Assembly: GCA_018224485.1 (NCBI GenBank)
Contig: JAGTVE010000001.1
Coordinates: 1 to 11,120, forward strand
Reading direction: 5' to 3'
DNA from: Thioalkalivibrio sp.
GTDB taxonomy: Bacteria > Pseudomonadota > Gammaproteobacteria > Ectothiorhodospirales > Ectothiorhodospiraceae
DNA: 11,120 nucleotides
How positions within the stretch are numbered: position 1 is the first letter of the stretch; each line of letters opens with the position of its first letter. Shown one piece after another: positions 1 to 5,144 of the stretch. A program made the position numbers and the translations under genes. The notes under the pieces were generated by a model. That model ran no database searches. It worked only from the letters and a program-made list of their open reading frames with translations, and was not told the origin of the DNA.

Positions 1-1
1 C

Positions 2-400
2 GCGGTGATCAACACGCTGATGGGCATGGCGGTGGACCTGGAGCGGCGCGAGGCGGTGATCGGCAACAACCAGGGCGGGCTCTCCGGCCCGGCGATCAAG
101 CCGATCGCCCTGCTGAAGGTGCATCAGGTCCACCAGGTCGCGGGTCCGCACGGCATCCCGATCATCGGGCAGGGCGGCGTGCTGAACGCGCGCGATGCGC
201 TGGAGTTCCTGATCGCCGGCGCCAGCGCGGTGGGTGTGGGCACGGGGCTGTTCTACGATCCGCTGTGCCTGCCGAAGATCCTGGACGGCATGAGCGACTA
301 CCTCGACCGCCACGGCATCGCCCGCATCAGCGACCTCACCGGTAGCCTGCGCCTGCACGGCCACATCTCCGCCTGCGACCTCCCGCCTGTTTCGGGTTGA
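2..400 (+). CDS. pyrD: Dihydroorotate dehydrogenase, class 1B catalytic subunit (3' end only)
   Basis: The 5' part of this gene lies outside the window, and about 132 C-terminal residues are visible, ending at TGA 398-400. The enzyme oxidises dihydroorotate to orotate in pyrimidine biosynthesis. The visible part is the second half of the FMN-binding TIM barrel. It has the phosphate-binding stretch GGLSGPAIKPIAL, then IPIIGQGGV, then ALEFLIAGASAVGVGTGLF, all typical of the class 1 family. The GPAIKPIAL form fits class 1B better than the membrane-bound class 2 enzyme usual in enteric bacteria. The catalytic base and the start are not visible, so the subclass is inferred from the C-terminal half. 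The related PreA (dihydropyrimidine dehydrogenase) is a less likely alternative. The gene converges on ntrC, leaving an 83-nt gap that holds a terminator hairpin. Confidence 0.88.
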   Translation, partial: AVINTLMGMAVDLERREAVIGNNQGGLSGPAIKPIALLKVHQVHQVAGPHGIPIIGQGGVLNARDALEFLIAGASAVGVGTGLFYDPLCLPKILDGMSDYLDRHGIARISDLTGSLRLHGHISACDLPPVSG

Positions 401-416
401 TGTGAAATTCGCGCAT

Positions 417-450
417 TCTCCCCTCTCCCGCTTGCGGGAAGGGAGATTTT
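417..450 (+). terminator. Hairpin terminator of pyrD, part of a dispersed repeat
   Basis: The core stem is CCCGC / GCGGG (427-431 with 434-438), extended outward by T-A and CCC-GGG pairs with single-base bulges. It is followed by TTTT at 447-450. The T run is only on the + strand side, so the element should end pyrD transcription but not the facing ntrC transcript. The same stem and a shared flank recur at 8467-8497, so this is also a copy of a dispersed repeat. Confidence 0.6.
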
Positions 451-483
451 CATCCTTCACGGCGGCGCGTGCCGGGGTGATCG

Positions 484-1920
484 TCAGTGCACCTCCGGCT
501 GGTCGAGGCCGAGTTCCTGTATCTTTCGGGTGAGGGTGTTGCGGCCCCAGCCGAGAAGCGCGGCGGCCTGCTGCCGGTGACCGTCGGTCATGCTCAGCGC
601 CTCCAGGATCAGGGTCCGCTCGAATTGCGGCTGCACCACGGACAGCAGGTCGCGGGAGCCCGCGCGCCAGTGAGCCCGCGCCCGCTCGGCGAGGTCGCTG
701 GTCCAGTCTCGGGCCGGCCGGGCCGGACTCGCTTGCGCCGCGGCGGACTGGACCGGCTGACTCCGCAGTTCCGGGGGCAGGTCCTCGAGGTGCACCTCCC
801 GGCCCGAGGCCATCACGGTCAGCCAGCGGCAGGTGTTCTCCAGCTGCCGCACATTGCCCGGCCAGCGCATCCCCTGGAGCTCGGCCATCACCTCGGGGCG
901 CATCACCTTGGCATCGACGCCCAGGTCGCGCGCGGCCTCCTGCATGAAGTGACGGGTCAGCAGCGGAATGTCCTCCGGCCGGTCGCGCAGCGCCGGCACC
1001 TGGATGCGGATCACGTTCAGGCGGTGGAAGAGGTCCTCGCGGAACAGGCCGGCCGTCACGCGGTCCTCGAGGTTCTGGTGCGTGGCGGCGATGATGCGCA
1101 CGTCCACGCGGATCGGCGTGTGGCCGCCGACCCGGTAGAAGGTGCCGTCGGAAAGCACCCGCAGCAGCCGCGTCTGGAGGTCGAAGGGCATATCCCCGAT
1201 CTCGTCCAGGAAGAGCGTGCCGCCGTCGGCCTGCTCGAACCGGCCCTTGCGGCCCTGGCTGGCGCCGGTGAAGGCGCCCCGCTCGTGCCCGAAGAGTTCG
1301 CTCTCCAGCAGATCCTTCGGAATCGCGGCCGTGTTCAACGCGATCAGCGGCTGCTTGGCCCGCGGGCTGTGCTGGTGCAGCGCCCGGGCAACCAGCTCCT
1401 TGCCGGTGCCGGATTCACCGTTCACCAGCACGGTGATGTTGGAGCGGGAGAGCCGCCCGATCGCGCGGAACAGCTCCTGCATCGCCGGTGCCTCGCCGAT
1501 CAGGGCCGTGGGGGCGGCGCTGTCGGCAACGCTGCCTGACGACAGGCTCTCGCGGCGAGCCTGAAGCGCGCGCTGCACGAGCCCGACCGCCTCCTCGAGG
1601 TCGAAGGGCTTGGGGAGGTACTCGAAGGCGCCGGTCTGGTAGGCGGAGACCGCGCTTTCGAGGTCCGAGAACGCGGTCATGATGATCACCGGCGGCGGAT
1701 CAGGCTGTTCGCGCAGCCGCGCGAGGAAGTCCAGCCCGTTCAGGCCCGGCATGCGCACGTCCGCGAGTATCGTGTCGGGGGTGTCGCCTTCCTCCAGCGC
1801 GCTCCAGGCCGAGTCGGCCGATTCGAAGCCGCGGACCTCCAGCCCGGCGCGGTTCAGGGCCCGCTCCAGGACCCAGCGGATCGAATCGTCGTCGTCGACG
1901 ACCCAGATGTTCGCGTTCAT
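484..1920 (-). CDS. ntrC: Nitrogen regulation response regulator NtrC (sigma-54 activator)
   Basis: This 478-residue protein is close to the length of E. coli NtrC (469). When phosphorylated by NtrB under nitrogen limitation it binds enhancers and drives open-complex formation by sigma-54 RNA polymerase. Domains in order are a receiver (about 1-120), an AAA+ domain (about 140-380) and a Fis-type HTH (about 430-478). The receiver has the acidic pocket VVDDDD, phosphoacceptor D54 in LADVRMPG, and the switch residues T82 and K104. The AAA+ domain has Walker A GESGTGKE (168-175), the sigma-54-contacting loop GAFTGA (215-220) and Walker B LFLDEIGD (236-243). The HTH includes GHRQQAAALLGWGRNTLTRK. 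I chose ATG 1920 because MNANIWVVDDDD starts the receiver directly. It overlaps the ntrB stop by 4 nt (ATGA), showing translational coupling. All key residues are intact. Confidence 0.97.
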   Translation of the reverse strand: MNANIWVVDDDDSIRWVLERALNRAGLEVRGFESADSAWSALEEGDTPDTILADVRMPGLNGLDFLARLREQPDPPPVIIMTAFSDLESAVSAYQTGAFEYLPKPFDLEEAVGLVQRALQARRESLSSGSVADSAAPTALIGEAPAMQELFRAIGRLSRSNITVLVNGESGTGKELVARALHQHSPRAKQPLIALNTAAIPKDLLESELFGHERGAFTGASQGRKGRFEQADGGTLFLDEIGDMPFDLQTRLLRVLSDGTFYRVGGHTPIRVDVRIIAATHQNLEDRVTAGLFREDLFHRLNVIRIQVPALRDRPEDIPLLTRHFMQEAARDLGVDAKVMRPEVMAELQGMRWPGNVRQLENTCRWLTVMASGREVHLEDLPPELRSQPVQSAAAQASPARPARDWTSDLAERARAHWRAGSRDLLSVVQPQFERTLILEALSMTDGHRQQAAALLGWGRNTLTRKIQELGLDQPEVH

Positions 1921-2999
1921 GGCTCGCCCTCCAGCGGCAGCAGCACGTCGAAATCGGTGCGGCCCGGGCGGGACTGGCACTCGATCAGGCCGTGATTGAG
2001 CTGCATCAGGCTCTGTGCGATCGGAAGACCGAGGCCGGTGCCCGATGCCCGGCCGGTCACCATCGGAAAGAAGATGCGCTCGCGAATCTCCTCCGGGATT
2101 CCCGGCCCGTTGTCGCGCACCCGCAGGAGGGCGACCAGTCGGTGGCGCTGTCCGGAGATCGTGTACTGGCGCAGAATCCGCGACATCAGCCAGATCTCGC
2201 CGTGATCACCGAGGGCCTGGATCGCGTTCTGCACCACGTTGAGCAGGGCCTGCACCAGCATGTCGCGATCGACCAGCAGGTCCGGGATGCTGGGGTCATA
2301 GTCGGCGTTGATCCTAAGGCCCAGCGGCAGCTGCACGCTGACCAGTCCGCGGACGTGCTCCATCACCTCGTGAGCGTTCACCCGTTCGCGCCGCGGCATG
2401 TTGCTGGGCCCCAGCATGCGATCCACGAGGCTGCGCAGCCGGTCGGCCTCGCGGATGATGATCCGTGTGTATTCGTGGAGCGAAGGATCGTCCAGTTCGC
2501 TGGCCAGCAGCTGCGCGGCACCGCGCAGGCCACCCAGCGGGTTCTTGATCTCGTGGGCCAGGCCGCGCGTCACCGCGCGGGTGATGGCCTGCTGCTGGCG
2601 CAGCTGGTCCTCGCGCGTGATGCGCTGGTGGCGATCGATGGCCGTGAGTTCCACCAGCAGCCGCCCTTCCGAATCCTCCCCCTGCAGCGGCGATATCATC
2701 AGGTCGGCCAGGAATTCGGGTGCGCGCAGCGGCCGCATACTGCGTGCCCGCAGCGAGACGCGCTGACCCTCGTCGAGCACCCGCTCAAGCTGGTGGGTGA
2801 GATTGCGGTCCAGCGTCAGCCAGTGTCCCAGCGATCCCCCGACCACCCGGTCGCGGCTCAGGCCGAGCAGTATCTCGGCGGCACTGTTGATCGCGAGCAG
2901 ACGGAGCTGCCCGTCGGTCACCAGTACCGCGGTGGCGAGTTCATCCAGCCACTGGCAGGGGACCGGGATCGTCGGGGCCGGCAGGGAATTGGCGGTCAT
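1917..2999 (-). CDS. ntrB: Nitrogen regulation sensor histidine kinase NtrB
   Basis: A 360-residue soluble kinase/phosphatase (E. coli GlnL has 349) that phosphorylates NtrC and in the family is controlled by PII. The N-terminal PAS domain covers about 15-125 (LATAVLVTDGQLRLLAINSA). The H-box is GLAHEIKNPLGGLRGAAQLL with His149. The N-box has N258 in QNAIQAL, the G1 box is DNGPG at 296-300, and the G2 box is GTGLGL at 320-325. No membrane segment is present, as expected for NtrB. I chose ATG 2999 because a 19-codon upstream extension is low-complexity and the PAS domain begins soon after. No Shine-Dalgarno sequence is visible in front of this ATG. A sigma-54-like promoter lies only 13-28 nt upstream, so the leader may be only 1-3 nt. 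The gene is the first of the ntrBC operon. Confidence 0.96.
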   Translation of the reverse strand: MTANSLPAPTIPVPCQWLDELATAVLVTDGQLRLLAINSAAEILLGLSRDRVVGGSLGHWLTLDRNLTHQLERVLDEGQRVSLRARSMRPLRAPEFLADLMISPLQGEDSEGRLLVELTAIDRHQRITREDQLRQQQAITRAVTRGLAHEIKNPLGGLRGAAQLLASELDDPSLHEYTRIIIREADRLRSLVDRMLGPSNMPRRERVNAHEVMEHVRGLVSVQLPLGLRINADYDPSIPDLLVDRDMLVQALLNVVQNAIQALGDHGEIWLMSRILRQYTISGQRHRLVALLRVRDNGPGIPEEIRERIFFPMVTGRASGTGLGLPIAQSLMQLNHGLIECQSRPGRTDFDVLLPLEGEP

Positions 3000-3011
3000 C
3001 GACAGGCCAAA

Positions 3012-3027
3012 AGCAGGAATTGCGCCA
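3012..3027 (-). promoter_or_regulatory. Candidate sigma-54 (-24/-12) promoter of ntrBC
   Basis: On the minus strand this reads TGGCGCAATTCCTGCT, against the consensus TGGCACGNNNNTTGCW. It keeps the invariant GG-N10-GC spacing and matches 9 of 12 specified positions. A scan of 3000-3283 for GC-N10-CC on the + strand found no better match. The predicted start is near 3001, nearly at the ntrB ATG (2999). It lies about 290 bp from the NtrC boxes, farther than the usual 100-200 bp but within the range of looping enhancers. Confidence 0.5.
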
Positions 3028-3180
3028 GCGTGCCGCGGCCTCGCGCCTCGACCCAATGGTGCGGCCCCATTCGCGGGTGATGTGGGTCATACGGGTTCAT
3101 CGGTAGCCTGATGCTCAGGAATGCTCCGCCGTTGAGGAACGCGATGCCGACCACACCACAAGGGCACGGGCCAACCCTTA

Positions 3181-3238
3181 GCGCGCGGGGCGCGCTCCTG
3201 CGCGTCCCGGCCCCGTAGGAGCGCGCCCCGCGCGCGAA
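3181..3238. repeat. Inverted pair of REP units (BIME-like)
   Basis: The arms 3181-3199 and 3217-3235 are a perfect 19-bp inverted repeat around a 17-nt spacer. The right arm lies in the sequence starting GTAGGAGCG at 3215 and ending GCGCGCGAA at 3238, the classic head and tail of Pseudomonas/Xanthomonas-type REP elements. Each arm is itself a GCGCG-CCCC-CGCGC type hairpin. A pair of inverted REPs is the usual BIME arrangement and is mobilised in trans by RAYT transposases; none is encoded here. It lies between the ntrB promoter and the NtrC boxes. Confidence 0.8.
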
Positions 3239-3282
3239 CAGGGCTGCGAGATCGGCATGAAGATCACGACGGGAGAAGCATA

Positions 3283-3297
3283 GCACCAAATTGGTGC
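3283..3297. promoter_or_regulatory. NtrC-binding site 1
   Basis: GCACCAAATTGGTGC is a perfect match to the NtrC box GCACCA-N3-TGGTGC known from the enteric glnA enhancer. It is paired with an equally perfect box 30 bp away (centre to centre), so bound dimers would sit on the same face of the helix. Confidence 0.85.
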
Positions 3298-3312
3298 GAA
3301 TATCGCCTAAGC

Positions 3313-3327
3313 GCACCAAGTTGGTGC
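3313..3327. promoter_or_regulatory. NtrC-binding site 2
   Basis: GCACCAAGTTGGTGC is the second perfect GCACCA-N3-TGGTGC box. Centres at 3290 and 3320 give a spacing of 30 bp, close to the 32 bp of the E. coli glnAp2 enhancer pair. The sites lie downstream of the DUF4124 gene and upstream of ntrB, so ntrBC itself is the likely target. Confidence 0.85.
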
Positions 3328-3366
3328 TCAGGATAGAGGGTTCTCCGCCCGGCCAAAAGCCTTTTC

Positions 3367-3633
3367 TCAGTCGCCGGCGGCTTCTTCGCCAGGCTCGGTC
3401 ACCGTATCCGGTGTCACTGACTGCTCCGGGACGGACTCGGCGTCATCGGCCTGAGGGGAATCGCCCATTGGCGGGCGAATCTCGACCGGCTTCGCGCGAC
3501 GGTCTGATGGCGGGCTGTCCCCGAAGTGGACGGTGCCTTCCGCGTCCACCCAGCGATAGATTCCTGTGGCGTTGGCGGCACCGGGCAGGGTCAGGGCCAG
3601 CAGCAGCACCGTCACGGCCGCGGAGGGTCGCAT
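3367..3633 (-). CDS. Small exported DUF4124-domain protein
   Basis: An 88-residue protein with an N-terminal signal peptide (MRPSAAVTVLLLALTLPGAANA, given here in two parts: charged start MRPS, then hydrophobic AAVTVLLLALTLPGAANA). The signal is followed by IYRWVDAEGTVHFGDSPP, the hallmark of DUF4124. These are small periplasmic proteins common in gammaproteobacteria, and their function is unknown. The tail (about 50-88) is acidic and probably disordered. I prefer ATG 3633, which leaves 17 nt after the upstream DUF2782 gene. ATG 3657 is an alternative that would overlap that gene by 7 nt and add eight residues. The gene is the last of a leftward cluster. In some relatives DUF4124 genes sit next to ntrBC, but here NtrC boxes and a REP pair separate them. 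Confidence 0.8.
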   Translation of the reverse strand: MRPSAAVTVLLLALTLPGAANATGIYRWVDAEGTVHFGDSPPSDRRAKPVEIRPPMGDSPQADDAESVPEQSVTPDTVTEPGEEAAGD

Positions 3634-3650
3634 CTTCAGGGGGTTTCCAG

Positions 3651-4040
3651 TCACCATTGGAAGAGGATCCACTGTGGAGGAACGAAATCCGGCCCAAGCC
3701 CGCGCCGGCGGGTGTCCAGCGTGCCATCGCCGGTCGTATCGACGAGGTAGTAGGGGCGCCCCACCCTCGGCATCACTTCCACCATGAACAGGCGTCCTGC
3801 GACCCGGTATTCGCGGATGAGGCCGTCCGGGCGCTCGATCAGCGTGATATCGGCCTCCTCGAGCATCTGCAGCTGGCGCGCCCGCTCGTCCATCACCGGC
3901 GGCGGCGCATCCTCGTCGATGTCGGGGGGTGGCGGCGCGTCGGGCCAGTCCCGGGGCTGGGCGCCGGCGGAGGCAATCAACGCGAACAGGGCGATGGCCA
4001 CGAGCCAAGGTCGATACCGGCACCGACCGCGCAGGGCCAT
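3651..4040 (-). CDS. Exported DUF2782-domain protein
   Basis: A 129-residue protein with a basic start (MALRGRCRYRPW), a hydrophobic segment (about 12-25, LVAIALFALIASAG) and a probable cleavage site near AGAQ. A Pro-rich linker (36-48) follows. The DUF2782 core is ITLIERPDGLIREYRVAGRL, then MVEVMPRVGRPYYLVDTTGDG and the C-terminal PPQWILFQW. The family is periplasmic, has no known function, and is often found near polA in Pseudomonas and relatives, as here. I chose ATG 4040 because it places the signal peptide at the N-terminus. The reading frame stays open upstream to about 4139, but that extension is Arg-rich and unlikely. The stop lies 17 nt before the DUF4124 start, so the two genes are probably co-transcribed. 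Confidence 0.8.
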   Translation of the reverse strand: MALRGRCRYRPWLVAIALFALIASAGAQPRDWPDAPPPPDIDEDAPPPVMDERARQLQMLEEADITLIERPDGLIREYRVAGRLFMVEVMPRVGRPYYLVDTTGDGTLDTRRRGLGPDFVPPQWILFQW

Positions 4041-4145
4041 GGTCGTCGCACGCCCGCCCCGTTGCGCGGAGCCGGCGCCGCGGTGCCTGAGGGCAGTGGC
4101 CTGTACGGCCATGCCGTGCTGTCCCCGTTTCGTCCGCATCTGGCG

Positions 4146-4895
4146 CTAGAGCTCCATCAGGCGTTGCTTTTCCTCGGCCGACGGTTCGAAGCTGCGCTTC
4201 TCGTAGTGCTCGAAGATCGCGTCAACGGCCGCCTCCGGGGTATCCACCAACGAGTATAGCTTCAGATCCTTGCGCGAGATCGTGCCGTGCTCAACCAGCG
4301 TGGTCTCGAACCAGTCCAGCAGGCCGCGCCAGTAGCTGCTGCCCACCAGCACGATCGGGATGCGCCGGGACTTGCCGGTCTGCACCAGCGTCAGGATCTC
4401 GGCGAGCTCGTCCAGCGTGCCAAAGCCGCCCGGCAGCACCACGTAGGCCGATGCGTATTTCACGAACATCACCTTGCGTGCGAAGAAGTGCCGGAAGCCG
4501 AGCCCGATGTCCTGGTACTCGTTCGCAAGCTGCTCGTGGGGCAACTGGATGTTCAGCCCGATGCTCGGCGACTTGCCAGAGAAGGCGCCCTTGTTGGCCG
4601 CCTCCATGATGCCGGGCCCGCCGCCACTGACCACCGCGAAGCCGGCATTCGAGAGCTGCCGGGCCAGTTCCTCGGCAAGTTCGTAATCGGGATGCCCCGG
4701 CGGAATCCGCGCGGAGCCGAACACGCTCACCGAGGGCTTGATGCGCGCCAGCCGTTCGAAGCCTTCGACGAACTCGGCCATGATCTGGAAGATCTTCCAG
4801 CTCTCCCGGGTCAGCTCGGAGTCGTCGATCGGTGCGAGCCCGGGGTGGTCACCCCGCTCGCGCCAGTCCTTTCGGGGGTCGTGGTCCTGGCTCAT
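4146..4895 (-). CDS. LOG-family Rossmann-fold protein (TIGR00730-like nucleotide phosphoribohydrolase)
   Basis: A 249-residue cytoplasmic protein of the LOG / 'lysine decarboxylase-like' family, whose tested members cleave nucleoside monophosphates to base and ribose 5-phosphate. Older annotations as lysine decarboxylase are misleading. Visible motifs are VSVFGSARIPPGHPDY (56-71), SGGGPGIMEAANKGA (90-104) and the family signature PGGFGTLDE (155-163). The conserved Arg and Lys of FFARKVMFVKYASAYVVLPGG are also present. An N-terminal helical extension of about 50 residues marks the longer subgroup. I chose ATG 4895 because GAGG lies a few nt upstream; an in-frame TTG at 4919 is less likely. It is the first of three leftward genes, with 105 nt to the DUF2782 gene, and is divergent from polA. 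The substrate is not inferable from sequence. Confidence 0.9.
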   Translation of the reverse strand: MSQDHDPRKDWRERGDHPGLAPIDDSELTRESWKIFQIMAEFVEGFERLARIKPSVSVFGSARIPPGHPDYELAEELARQLSNAGFAVVSGGGPGIMEAANKGAFSGKSPSIGLNIQLPHEQLANEYQDIGLGFRHFFARKVMFVKYASAYVVLPGGFGTLDELAEILTLVQTGKSRRIPIVLVGSSYWRGLLDWFETTLVEHGTISRKDLKLYSLVDTPEAAVDAIFEHYEKRSFEPSAEEKQRLMEL

Positions 4896-5144
4896 CGCCT
4901 CAACCTGAACTCGCGCCAAGCGCGCTCGGGGTTACCCTTGCCGGCCCGAAGCACAGGGATCCGGGGGCGGGAGTGATCATGGAGCCATGCGACCGTCCAT
5001 CGCCTCTCCGGGTGTCGTGTATTGCCATGACCGTTAGCGTAACCCTGCCGGGCCATCGCGAACAGCCCCGCGGGGGCGGCACGGATTCGCGGCCCGTATG
5101 GCTGCGCAGTACACTGGCCTGCCACACCAATCACAATTGCCCGC
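4896..5144. other. Divergent intergenic region between the LOG gene and polA
   Basis: No credible gene is seen in these 249 nt; the short open frames are Arg/Pro-rich and unlike proteins. A weak sigma-70 candidate for polA is TTCGCG (5086-5091), an 18-nt spacer, and TACACT (5110-5115), giving a leader of roughly 20-25 nt. The -35 match is poor. No clear promoter for the leftward gene was found. Confidence 0.35.

Noticed and set aside
487..1539. 350-codon open frame opposite ntrC
   Set aside because: Shadow of the real ntrC frame: low-complexity composition and no family motif.
3020..3038. CGGCACGCTGGCGCA on the minus strand as sigma-54 promoter
   Set aside because: The -24 half looks good but the GG to GC spacing is 9 nt instead of 10, which is normally not tolerated.
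1992..3080. 362-codon open frame opposite ntrB
   Set aside because: Shadow of ntrB, whose H, N and G boxes are intact on the other strand.
3161..3178. Another GG-N10-GC match (minus strand, 3163-3178) as sigma-54 promoter
   Set aside because: Reads AGGGTTGGCCCGTGCC, matching the consensus at only about half the positions; the 3012-3027 element is much better.
2996..3319. 107-codon minus-strand frame across the ntrB upstream region
   Set aside because: It translates the REP pair and NtrC boxes; the peptide is a typical translated-repeat artefact with no conserved core.
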